DNA from: Staphylococcus cornubiensis
Lineage (GTDB): Bacteria > Bacillota > Bacilli > Staphylococcales > Staphylococcaceae
Direction: 5' to 3'
NCBI RefSeq assembly: GCF_900183575.1
Contig: NZ_FXUZ01000016.1
Location: 1-41,708 of the forward strand
Length of the DNA: 41,708 nucleotides
Within the stretch, counting starts at the first letter, position 1, and every line of letters begins with the position of its first letter. The notes under the pieces were generated by a model, which was not told where the DNA came from, ran no database searches, and saw only the letters and a list, made by a program, of their open reading frames with translations. This document shows positions 26,812 through 34,683 of this stretch, in pieces. The position numbers and the translations under genes were made by a program.

Positions 26812-26960
26812 TTTTTAATCCTTTCTTAATTAAATAGTATGATTTCAATATATCATAAATAAAAAAAATAACCAAGCTTTCAAATGATTTAAACATAAGT
26901 TTTAAAATATATGTTGAAAAATTGATTTTATGGCATCATTGATGTAAAGGGGGTGATTGT

Positions 26961-27197
26961 ATGTTAGAAATAGCTCGTAAAGTTAAGCAAGGAACAGGTG
27001 GAACAGTTGTTTTGAGTATTAGTACTGCGACAATGATTTTAAATGGCGTTATAAATGGAGCAGACATTATTTCATTATTAAGTACAATAGGTATTGCTGC
27101 TACTGGTGGCGCAAGTAAAATTATTGCAGAAATTGGAAGAGCAGCTATCAAACGAATGATAAAAAAAGTCGGTCGTAGAAAAGCAGCCATTTGGTAA
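26961..27197 (+). CDS. Circular bacteriocin precursor (candidate)
   Basis: 78 residues preceded by a very strong AAAGGGGGTGAT site. The N-terminal part contains KQGTGGTVV. Two helical hydrophobic stretches follow (MILNGVINGADIISLLSTIG; IAATGGASKIIAEIG), then a strongly basic helix (RAAIKRMIKKVGRRK) and a C-terminal AAIW. Circular bacteriocins (uberolysin, lactocyclicin, carnocyclin) are hydrophobic, cationic, helical and often end in W joined to an N-terminal L/I/V. The leader cannot be fixed: cleavage before Leu18 gives a 61-residue ring, and cleavage after MLE gives 75 residues, beyond the usual 58-70. The downstream genes are the usual maturation set. A hydrophobic linear bacteriocin is the alternative. 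Confidence 0.75.
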   Translation: MLEIARKVKQGTGGTVVLSISTATMILNGVINGADIISLLSTIGIAATGGASKIIAEIGRAAIKRMIKKVGRRKAAIW

Positions 27198-27208
27198 AAT
27201 AATGAAGG

Positions 27209-27237
27209 GCCTTCTGCTGCTTTTAGCAATGGAAGGC
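27209..27237 (+). terminator. Stem-loop between precursor and membrane gene (partial terminator)
   Basis: GCCTTC-TGCT pairs with AGCA-ATG-GAAGGC (three-base bulge), just after the precursor stop codon. A weak terminator or processing hairpin here would give more precursor than maturation proteins, as is common in bacteriocin operons. Confidence 0.55.
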
Positions 27238-27262
27238 TTATTCATTGAAAGGATCTAGATTA

Positions 27263-28972
27263 ATGAATTTTTCTTTTAATTATTATAAATTCGTTTTATT
27301 GAACCACATAAGAAGGAAATATGAATTTCTAGAAAATAAAAAGTATAAAAAAATGTATTTATACATTATGTTTTTAGATGTAATTTCTACCCCTGTATTT
27401 GTGTTTATTCTTATGGCTTATTTATGTGATGTTTTTTATACACATATTAATACTATAGATTACTATTTTAAATTAATTTCCTTTATTTACGTAAGTATAT
27501 TTTCTGTGATTGGAAACATCAATGAGTTAATATTTCCAACAGACAAAAAAATATTATTTAAATCTCCTAACAGTAATAGAGACATATATAATAAAGTATT
27601 CCTTTTAAACTTAATAAAAAGATTTCAAGGTATATTCAATGTGTTCATTATAGCAATTACTATAAGTATTTATTCTACAAATATGTTTGTCTATTTATTT
27701 AATTTTATTATCATTATTTTTATGGAAGTGTACCTATCATATATAGGGGGGGCATTGATTACAAAATTTAAAGTCTCTGGAATGAAATCTTTAATTAATA
27801 TAAATTATTTTTTATTCAATATTGTTTCTGGTGTTTTTTTCTCTATGGTTAGTTTTTTCTTAGTAAGTTTTTTTATCAAAATTATTATTAAACCTTTAAC
27901 TTTTATTATGTCTCATAATTTAAAAGTTAAAACAAACTTTACTTGGTCTCAATTATTTAATCAGATAGGTGATGAAATTTATCAATTACATGTATCATTA
28001 ACCCACATATTATCATATTTTTCACCTCACCTAGGTCTAGAAAATTTTCCTATTTTCCTTATATGGGTGATAGTGAGTTCGATCATTCACATAAGCATGA
28101 TTTTATCTAGAAGTATGGGGTTTTGGTACAGAGAAAATTATTATTTAACAGAGACTGCTCCATGTTTAAATCTAATAAAACATATGAAAGAAAGTCTAAC
28201 TAAAGTCCAGGCTTTAAACTTTCTTAAAAATGTAGAGCAATTAACATTACATAAGCCCTATATTTACATCAGCTATTCTTTATGGATATACAGTGGCGTC
28301 CTTTTGGCTTGCAACAAACATCTAGATAATCAAATTAGTATGTTTGTAACTATAATTGTTATCTATATGATGTCAAGAGATGCAAATACTTTAGGGACAG
28401 ATTTTTTTACTAATTCTCTTAGATTTGATTCTGAAAAATATTCTATTGCTTTATATAGAATGGCTAATATAAGCTTTTTGGAATTGTATAATTCTAAAAT
28501 TAAAATAATTAGATTTTTAGCAATCAAAGAAAGTGTATTAATAATTATATTTTCAGTCATTGTATCTGATTTTCACGTATTAGAAATAATACTTACATTG
28601 CTAATTGTACTTTTAAACTTTTTGACCTTTCCTCACTTATCCTTAATACCTTCTTTTATCTCACCACACTTTCAAAGTCAACATTTTAACGAGTTAGATG
28701 ACTTGGGGGAAGATGAAATTTTAGAGGAAAATGTGATTAGTAAATTTAACAGTATTTTGACTTCAGTATATATATATGGCTTTTTAATTAGCTACTTTTT
28801 GAGAATAAATTTTAAATGGTTATTATTATTTGATATTATATTTACTAGTGTTTTCTTTGTTATATCATTTTTATCCATAAAAAAATACTTTATAAATTCG
28901 AAGAAAAGTGGAAAGGAAGAGATTTATATTTATAATACTAAATTAATAAATATATATATATATTCACAATAA
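27263..28972 (+). CDS. Large polytopic membrane protein of bacteriocin cluster (CirB/UblB-like position)
   Basis: 569 residues and about ten or more membrane helices, very AT-rich. It begins MNFSFNYYKFVLLNHIRRKYEFLENKKYKK and has a conspicuous acidic cluster late in the chain (NELDDLGEDEILEEN). No enzymatic motif is visible. In circular bacteriocin loci the gene after the precursor encodes a membrane protein of this size thought to act in maturation and secretion; the assignment is by size, topology and position. The ATG at 27263 follows AAAGGAT; a TTG at 27245 is less likely. The 3' end contains a (TA)n run and overlaps the possible start region of the next gene. Confidence 0.65.
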   Translation: MNFSFNYYKFVLLNHIRRKYEFLENKKYKKMYLYIMFLDVISTPVFVFILMAYLCDVFYTHINTIDYYFKLISFIYVSIFSVIGNINELIFPTDKKILFKSPNSNRDIYNKVFLLNLIKRFQGIFNVFIIAITISIYSTNMFVYLFNFIIIIFMEVYLSYIGGALITKFKVSGMKSLININYFLFNIVSGVFFSMVSFFLVSFFIKIIIKPLTFIMSHNLKVKTNFTWSQLFNQIGDEIYQLHVSLTHILSYFSPHLGLENFPIFLIWVIVSSIIHISMILSRSMGFWYRENYYLTETAPCLNLIKHMKESLTKVQALNFLKNVEQLTLHKPYIYISYSLWIYSGVLLACNKHLDNQISMFVTIIVIYMMSRDANTLGTDFFTNSLRFDSEKYSIALYRMANISFLELYNSKIKIIRFLAIKESVLIIIFSVIVSDFHVLEIILTLLIVLLNFLTFPHLSLIPSFISPHFQSQHFNELDDLGEDEILEENVISKFNSILTSVYIYGFLISYFLRINFKWLLLFDIIFTSVFFVISFLSIKKYFINSKKSGKEEIYIYNTKLINIYIYSQ

Positions 28973-29439
28973 TTCTTTTTGTTGTAGGGAATATTTCAGG
29001 TGTTGTATTAAGTTATGTAATTTTGCAAAAGCCAGTTGAATTAGAATTAAATACGAACTTAAGTGTTATTGAACTATTTTTTCATAATTATATCTGGTTT
29101 ATCATATTTTTGTTTGGTTTTCTGACATTTGGTATTATAAATGTCTCTATGATTTTATATAATGGTGGAGTTATCGGTTTTTTAATTGGATATTCTTTGA
29201 AGACTAATCAATTTATGCAATTAATGTTATGGCTTGCTCCGCATGGTGTGTTTGAAATTTCAGCTTTGATTATATCAAACAGCTTCGCTTTCTTTGTTAT
29301 TTATTTATTTTACTCTAAAGTAATCAGAGAAATAAATATAAAGTCAAATATAAAGAATTTATTTACAAATTCCTTTTTTCTAATTACTATACTTTCTCTT
29401 ATAGCAGCTTTTTTAGAAGTTTATATTAATTATAAATAA
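28942..29439 (+). CDS. SpoIIM/DUF95-like membrane protein, start codon unclear
   Basis: The reliable part (from 29023) encodes FFHNYIWFIIFLFGFLTFG, then MILYNGGVIGFLIGYSL, and LWLAPHGVFEISALIIS. The (A)PHG(V/I)FE(I/L).A.. motif is the hallmark of SpoIIM/DUF95 proteins, which occur in circular bacteriocin loci. The frame is open from 28942, and 28942-29022 encodes a further plausible helix (FTIILFVVGNISGVVLSYVI), but no ATG, GTG or TTG occurs before a TTG at 29023. Starting at 29023 gives 138 residues and loses that first helix. It lies in the -1 frame relative to the preceding gene. Likely role: maturation, secretion or immunity, by family context. Confidence 0.7.
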   Translation: MNKYIYIFTIILFVVGNISGVVLSYVILQKPVELELNTNLSVIELFFHNYIWFIIFLFGFLTFGIINVSMILYNGGVIGFLIGYSLKTNQFMQLMLWLAPHGVFEISALIISNSFAFFVIYLFYSKVIREINIKSNIKNLFTNSFFLITILSLIAAFLEVYINYK

Positions 29440-29444
29440 AGTAG

Positions 29445-30155
29445 GTGAAAATCATTTTACATTTAATGAATATTCAAAAAAAATTCGGGAAAGACCCGAA
29501 CTATGTATTAAAAGGAATTGATTATTCTTTTTACAACAATGAAATATATTGTATATTAGGGCATAATGGGGTTGGTAAAACCACATTATTAAATATTCTA
29601 GGAGGACTTTTAATACCAGATAGCGGCTTGATAAAGTTATTTAATAAAAATATTTTAAACAATACTGAGTTAAGAAAGCATATTTTTTTAATAACGTCAG
29701 ATTCGTTTTTTTATAAGAAATTAAACGCTATTGAAAATTTGAAATGTATTTGTTCTTTATATAATATTTTTCCTGAAGATAAAGTAATAGAAAAAGCATG
29801 TATAGAAGTTAACCTGACTGAAAATCAAATAAAAAAAAGAATAGAAACGTATTCTTCTGGGATGATACAAAAATTAAACTTTGCATTATTGAATTTAATA
29901 AATCCTAAAATTATATTGCTAGACGAACCTTTTAATGCTTTAGATGTTAAAAGCCAAAATGATTTGTGTAATTTATTAAAAAAATTTAATCGAAATGGTC
30001 ATCTTGTGATTTTTACTACTCATTTCTCAAGTACTGTATTTAATCTAGCCTCAAAAATTGTTGTTTTAAAAGAAGGGGTAATTCATACTACTGAAAATAC
30101 AAAGGATATTGGTTCCGAAGAAGAATTAAAGCAATGGATGATTAACACTTTTTAA
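29445..30155 (+). CDS. ABC transporter ATPase of bacteriocin cluster
   Basis: About 236 residues with all nucleotide-binding motifs: Walker A GHNGVGKTT (near residue 40), a signature YSSGMIQKL in place of canonical LSGGQ, Walker B IILLDEP and switch His in TTHFSS. It is closest in style to the small ATPases that pair with SpoIIM/DUF95 proteins in circular bacteriocin loci for export or immunity. The start is uncertain: a GTG at 29445, or an ATG at 29466 (MNIQKKFG) with poor spacing. It is separated from the preceding gene by five bases. An IS3 element begins about 15 bases after the stop. Confidence 0.85.
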   Translation: MKIILHLMNIQKKFGKDPNYVLKGIDYSFYNNEIYCILGHNGVGKTTLLNILGGLLIPDSGLIKLFNKNILNNTELRKHIFLITSDSFFYKKLNAIENLKCICSLYNIFPEDKVIEKACIEVNLTENQIKKRIETYSSGMIQKLNFALLNLINPKIILLDEPFNALDVKSQNDLCNLLKKFNRNGHLVIFTTHFSSTVFNLASKIVVLKEGVIHTTENTKDIGSEEELKQWMINTF

Positions 30156-30248
30156 GTTGTAAAGTGATGCTAGACTAAGAAACGGACACGGTAAATTGAT
30201 AAGAATTTAATGTATAATAAAAGAAATCAATTTATAGGAGTGTCAGTG

Positions 30249-30530
30249 ATGGCGAGAAGAAAATACGATCATAGCTTTAAAATGGAAGCAATTCAATTAG
30301 TCGAATCAGGGAGACGTGCCTCAGAAGTTTCTAGAGATTTAGATATTCCTATTCAAACGTTAACAAGATGGCTGAGTATATACCGTAAAGACGGTGAAAA
30401 AGGTTTTGTTGGTAGCTGTAAACGTACGTCAAATAAGCAAGTAGAGGCAGATTTAGAAAAGCGATTAAGAGACTTAGAGGAAGAAAATAAAATCTTAAAA
30501 AAGGCTATGCACATCTTTGCCAAAGACTAG
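30249..30530 (+). CDS. IS3 transposase OrfA (HTH), with programmed -1 frameshift site
   Basis: 93 residues: a helix-turn-helix ([20 protein letters not shown] ... [10 protein letters not shown]) followed by a leucine-zipper-like coiled coil ([19 protein letters not shown]). A canonical A AAA AAG heptamer lies at 30497-30503, where a -1 slip joins this frame to orfB. TAGGAG precedes the ATG at 30249. OrfA alone binds the IS ends and regulates transposition. Confidence 0.9.
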   Translation: MARRKYDHSFKMEAIQLVESGRRASEVSRDLDIPIQTLTRWLSIYRKDGEKGFVGSCKRTSNKQVEADLEKRLRDLEEENKILKKAMHIFAKD

Positions 30531-31395
30531 AAGTAATATATAAGTTTATCTATGAACACCGACATGAATTTCGCGTCGTAAAGATGTGCCAAGTTCTAGG
30601 TGTTTCGAGAAGTGGTTATTATGATTGGAAAAATCGCAAGCCAAGTACGCGTACAGTGAAGTGTGAAGGTTTGAAGAAGGATATTTATCAAATCTATATT
30701 AAAAGTCAAAAACGATACGGAAGCCCCAAAATCACACAAATACTAAGGCGACACGGACATACTGTAACCCAAAGAACTGTCAGTAGAATGATGAAGGAAC
30801 TCGGTATAAGGTCTATCACAAAAAAGAAATACAAGGCAACGACCCATCCAAAGCATCATCTTCCTGTATACCCCAATTTATTGAAACAACAATTTAAAGT
30901 ATCACAACCTGGCAGCGTTTGGGTGGCTGACATCACGTATGTATACACGAAAGAAGGATGGCTCTATTTAGCAACTGTTATGGATTTGTTTTCTCGTAGA
31001 ATTATTGGTTGAGCGATGGACCTCGTATGACTAAAGAACTTGTGATGTCAGCTTTAAACAAAGCGTATACAATTCAAGAACCTAGAGAAGGCCTAATCCA
31101 TCACTCAGATCAAGGAAGTCAATATGCCTCAATAGAGTATCAAAATTTACTACGTGAAAAAGGGATTCAGAGCAGTATGAGTCGTAAAGGAAACTGTTAC
31201 GACAACGCATGTATAGAATCTTTTCATAGTATCATCAAAAAGGAATTGATACATCATCAGGACTATAAAACCAGAAACGAAGCGATGTTCAGCATTGTGG
31301 AATATATCCTTACTTTTTACAATTCTAAAAGAGTACATTCAACGTTAAATGATATGAGCCCCATTGAATTTGAGAAGAAATACGCAACAAAATAA
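30503..31395 (+). pseudogene. IS3 transposase OrfB (DDE integrase), frameshifted
   Basis: The frame entered by the -1 slip reads [11 protein letters not shown] ... [29 protein letters not shown], then stops at TGA (31010-31012). The rest of the catalytic domain (PRMTKELVMSALNKAY, HHSDQGSQYAS, NCYDNACIESFHSIIKKE) continues in another frame from about 31009 to 31395. Comparison with the usual RRIIGW junction suggests loss of one G after GGTTG. All three DDE regions are otherwise present, so the damage is recent. Confidence 0.9.
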
Positions 31396-31514
31396 CCTAG
31401 CTCAGAATGTACTTTTTGATTCTTAAAAGTACATGATGGGCTAGGCAAGCAAGCGAAGCGCGGTAGAATTCTCTTTTTTCTGTGTCCGTATTCTTGACAT
31501 AGATCCATTCTGTT

Positions 31515-31743
31515 TTGGGACTATTTCAAAGGTTATACAAATAAGCAGATTTCAGATTCAAAGACGAATCACATTTATCAAAAGAGAAAGATAGACGTTG
31601 AATTAAATTTTGGAAAACTGAAGGCTAATTTGGGCTTTCAAAGATTATCGGTTCGTACCCAATCAAAAGTTAAGTGTGAACTTGGCATCGCACTCATGGG
31701 AGTATATATACGAAAACTAGCCATACTAATTTTCGTTCGCTAA
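31515..31743 (+). pseudogene. IS1182-type transposase, C-terminal fragment
   Basis: An open frame of 75 codons without a start reads FWDYFKGYTNKQ ... YQKRKIDVELNFGKLKANLG, then FQRLSVR and the end ELGIALMGVYIRKLA. This is the conserved C-terminus of IS1182-family transposases (KRKI.VE..FG.LKAN..F.R..VRG). It lacks everything upstream and begins just after the IS3 element, so the larger element was probably there first and was cut when IS3 or a deletion arrived. Confidence 0.85.
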
Positions 31744-31793
31744 TAAGAAAAAACCGTTAAACTCTAAAAATGAATTTAAACAGTTTTTTCTTA
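31744..31793. terminator. Hairpin at end of IS1182 relic, terminator-like on both strands
   Basis: TAAGAAAAAAC.GTT.AAA pairs with TTTAAACAGTTTTTTCTTA around a short loop. A and T runs flank it on both sides, so it could also terminate the ssu operon coming from the other strand. Confidence 0.7.
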
Positions 31794-31899
31794 AATGAGT
31801 TAAAGGACTATGTCCCAGCATTTTAATGGATTATGAAGTTGAAGCGTACTTTGACAGGGGCATGTAGCTAGAAACGCAGCTCTCAATTTAACGTGAAAT

Positions 31900-32937
31900 T
31901 TACTGAAGTGTTTCTTCAAGTTTGCCTAAATGACGTAATGTCGGTGTGAGTGCCGCAAAGAAAAATCCTTCTTTCAACTTGCGTGCTTGAGGCGCTTTTG
32001 GTGAATATGCGCGAGACCCACCGTTGACCATCGATGCTTGGTTCACTTCAAGCAATAAATAACCTAATGCTTTTTTCAATTGAATGACTTCGAGTAAATG
32101 ATCACGCAAGTCACCTTGTGCTTTGTCTAATAACGCATAATATTGTTCACGTAACGCTACAAACTGCTTTTTATAACTTTCGACATCATATTCCAAATAC
32201 GCGTTAATCCCATTTTGTGCGTCTGAAAATTGGTCGATTAAATCGAGTGAACTTTGAATGGATCCTAATGCGATAGGAATTTGCAGTGTGACGAACTGTG
32301 GGCGAATGGTCGCCGCAAATTGTTCAGCATCTCTCGTAATAATTTGTGATTCAGGTACTGCCACATTATCGAATGTAATGCTGTAAGTGGCTGAACCGTT
32401 GACCCCTAAGAAGTTCGATTTTTCTTCAAGTGTAAGACCTGCTGTATTCGCTTGTAAAATAAACATCACGAGTTCGTTTGTCTCTGTATTTTGTGAGATG
32501 GCTCCGAAATAATGATCTGTGCCAATGTTGCTCACTGCTGGAAGTTTGCCGTTCACGATGAATTGTTCACCTTCGTAATGATGCGTTAAGTTGAATGTTT
32601 CCAATGCATTGAAGGATTTCATCGGGTTGGATAAACCTGTTGCCCCTAACGCTTGACCGGATAAAATTTGCTGTTGTAGATCATTGTGCAAAGCGGGTTG
32701 CTCGGCTTGCTTTAAATACGTTGAAAAGGCAAGTTGGCACCATAAACAAAATGCGGTTGTGAGGCATGAATAGGCGACTTTTTCAACCACTACGGCATTT
32801 TGTTTCAAGTCATCTTTTGAAAAATGACCCCCTTCAAATAAGTGTTGAATAAATGGTTGTGCATAGTATTGGCCGTTATCAATTTCGACTAAGTAAGGGG
32901 TTAATTCTTCTTCAATTAAAGTTTCAATCGTTGTCAT
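31900..32937 (-). CDS. Acyl-CoA dehydrogenase-like flavoprotein of ssu operon
   Basis: 345 residues with acyl-CoA dehydrogenase fold features: FCLWCQLAFSTYL helices, GATGLSNPMKS at the flavin/substrate region, VNGKLPAVSNIGTDHYFGA, and a C-terminal helical bundle. It lacks the usual YEGT/E catalytic motif at the C-terminus. Relatives next to sulfonate/taurine-type transporters (SfnB/DszC-like) are flavin-dependent monooxygenases acting on organosulfur compounds, so a desulfurisation role is plausible inference. The start at 32937 is supported by AGGAG seven bases upstream; a longer frame to 32970 would overlap the permease. It is the last gene of the operon. Confidence 0.8.
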   Translation of the reverse strand: MTTIETLIEEELTPYLVEIDNGQYYAQPFIQHLFEGGHFSKDDLKQNAVVVEKVAYSCLTTAFCLWCQLAFSTYLKQAEQPALHNDLQQQILSGQALGATGLSNPMKSFNALETFNLTHHYEGEQFIVNGKLPAVSNIGTDHYFGAISQNTETNELVMFILQANTAGLTLEEKSNFLGVNGSATYSITFDNVAVPESQIITRDAEQFAATIRPQFVTLQIPIALGSIQSSLDLIDQFSDAQNGINAYLEYDVESYKKQFVALREQYYALLDKAQGDLRDHLLEVIQLKKALGYLLLEVNQASMVNGGSRAYSPKAPQARKLKEGFFFAALTPTLRHLGKLEETLQ

Positions 32938-32956
32938 CCTATCACTCCTGTATAGA

Positions 32957-33730
32957 TTAAGATTCTCCAAAACGTTTTAAAATTAAACTTTCTAAATAAC
33001 TAATGATACGGTCGATGAGAAAACCGAAAATCCCGATGAAAAAGATGGCAGAGAGCACATCTTCTAAATTCAGCATGTTGCGGGAGTCGACAATGAGAAA
33101 GCCGAGCCCTGATTGTGCGCCGATCATTTCACCAGAGACTAAGAAAATCCAACTTGTGCCGACTGCAACATGAATGCCCGACATGATGTGTTTAAATGCG
33201 CCAGGGAAAATGATGTCACGGTATAATGCCCAACCGCGTAAGTTTAAATTGTCGGCGATTTTTAAATAGTGATCATCAATGGTGCGCACGCCTTTAATTG
33301 TGTTGAAAACGATAGGGAAAAAGGCGGCGATGAAGATGATGAAAATGGCCGGTAAACTGCCAATGCCAAACCATAAAACGATAAAGGGTGACCATGCAAT
33401 CGGTGAAATCGGACGAATCGTTTGTAGTAACGGTTCAATGGCTTGGTAAAGTATGCGATTGCGCCCTAATAGTATCCCGAGTGGAATGGCGAGCACGACA
33501 GCGATCAAAAAGCCGATGATAAAACGGTAAAGACTAATGCCAAGATGTACGAATATTTCCCCGGTAATGATGAAGTGCCCGATACTTTGGGCGACTTGGA
33601 CTGGTCCCGGTAAGAGTACGGGTTGGTATTGTCCGATCCAAATGACGCATTGCCAAAGTAATAAGAACAGCACAAAAGTATAGAAAGGGAGTAAATATTT
33701 TTTGAATATGGCACTGATCAAATGAATCAC
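32957..33730 (-). CDS. ssuC: ABC transporter permease, sulfonate/nitrate/taurine type
   Basis: 257 residues and six membrane helices, with the EAA-like loop (ALYRDIIFPGAFKHIMSG) that contacts the ATPase. This is typical of SsuC/TauC/NrtB permeases. The start is a GTG whose GTGA overlaps the stop of the binding-protein gene, so the two are translationally coupled. It pairs with the ATPase and lipoprotein encoded just upstream. The substrate is probably an aliphatic sulfonate or similar; this is inferred from family and neighbours. Confidence 0.9.
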   Translation of the reverse strand: MIHLISAIFKKYLLPFYTFVLFLLLWQCVIWIGQYQPVLLPGPVQVAQSIGHFIITGEIFVHLGISLYRFIIGFLIAVVLAIPLGILLGRNRILYQAIEPLLQTIRPISPIAWSPFIVLWFGIGSLPAIFIIFIAAFFPIVFNTIKGVRTIDDHYLKIADNLNLRGWALYRDIIFPGAFKHIMSGIHVAVGTSWIFLVSGEMIGAQSGLGFLIVDSRNMLNLEDVLSAIFFIGIFGFLIDRIISYLESLILKRFGES

Positions 33731-34671
33731 CCTTTCTTGTATAATGTGTCATCTACAAATTGATCGTATGATGGGGCGTCAAACAAATGGTGTGACTGAA
33801 CGAGCTGTGCAATGTTATCGTAGCCCTCTTGTTGAATCGTCAAATCACCATAAGATGTCCATTGCGCAGATTGTTCAAGGATTTTACGATCTTGTTTAAA
33901 GTATTTCGCCATGATGTTGACGCTCTGCTGTTTGTCTTCTAATTGGTAACCTGCTTTTTTGTAATCACTCAAAAACTGTTGTGCCGCTTGATGATGGTGT
34001 TGGATGACATCCTCTTGTAAGACAAGAACACAACAGTACGCATCAGGCATAATGTCACTCCCATGTTGTAACAGGTGTCCTTTACCAAGCTTTTCACCCA
34101 GTGCGCCAAATGGTTCTGCGACAGAATAGCCATCAATCCGTTGTTCACTCAGTGCGGCAGGCATTTCAGCGGGTGCCATTTCGTGATAATGAAAATGCCC
34201 ATCATGAATATGGAGCTGTTTGCGCATTTCTTCTAACAATAAATAATGTGTCGAATAGCGATGTGGAATCGCAAATGAATAATCGTGATGATTATTAAAG
34301 TCATGTAAATTATGGCCGTTTTGTCCAAGTACAACATTGCCTTCGTGATGTCCGAGTGCGACGGCTTTAATCGGTGAACCTTTCGATTTCGCTTTCATGG
34401 CGAGTTCGATCAAAGTCGAAGCGCCGTCAATCCGTCCACTGTTCAATGCATCCATTAAATCCGGCCAATTGTTAAAGCGAACTAATTCGATGTCATAATC
34501 CGAGTGACTTTGCTTTATTTCTTTGGTCATCATCAAATTCGCGGCATGTGTAATCGGTAGGTAACCAATCTTGAGCACTTTTTTATCGCTATGCACATCA
34601 CTTTGAGAATTTGGACTGCAGCCGGTGATGATGAAAAGAATCACCATGAATAAAATAAATAGTCGTTTCAT
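33727..34671 (-). CDS. ssuA: ABC transporter substrate-binding lipoprotein, SsuA/NMT1-like
   Basis: About 314 residues. The lipoprotein signal peptide (KRLFILFMVILFIITGC) has a lipobox cysteine near residue 18. The mature part begins KVLKIGYLPITHAANLMM, typical of the SsuA/THI5/NMT1 family of periplasmic-type binding proteins, here anchored in the outer leaflet of the membrane. It contains several His-rich stretches (HHEGNV; HIHDGHFHYHEM). The ATG at 34671 and one codon upstream both follow GAGGAGG. Nine bases separate it from the ATPase gene; the stop overlaps the permease start. Confidence 0.9.
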   Translation of the reverse strand: MKRLFILFMVILFIITGCSPNSQSDVHSDKKVLKIGYLPITHAANLMMTKEIKQSHSDYDIELVRFNNWPDLMDALNSGRIDGASTLIELAMKAKSKGSPIKAVALGHHEGNVVLGQNGHNLHDFNNHHDYSFAIPHRYSTHYLLLEEMRKQLHIHDGHFHYHEMAPAEMPAALSEQRIDGYSVAEPFGALGEKLGKGHLLQHGSDIMPDAYCCVLVLQEDVIQHHHQAAQQFLSDYKKAGYQLEDKQQSVNIMAKYFKQDRKILEQSAQWTSYGDLTIQQEGYDNIAQLVQSHHLFDAPSYDQFVDDTLYKKG

Positions 34672-34683
34672 CATGTGCCTCCT

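Larger units (their letters stand above)
30170..31502 (+). mobile_element. IS3-family (IS150 group) insertion sequence, defective
   Basis: The terminal regions carry imperfect inverted repeats sharing ACGGACAC: CTAAGAAACGGACACGG near 30175-30191, and the complement of TGTCCGTATTCTTGACA near 31482-31498. Inside are orfA, an A AAA AAG slippery site and orfB in the -1 frame. A long CCTAGC... hairpin (31396-31446) follows orfB. The borders are approximate and I did not identify a target duplication. A one-base deletion in orfB makes it unable to produce its own transposase. Confidence 0.88.
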
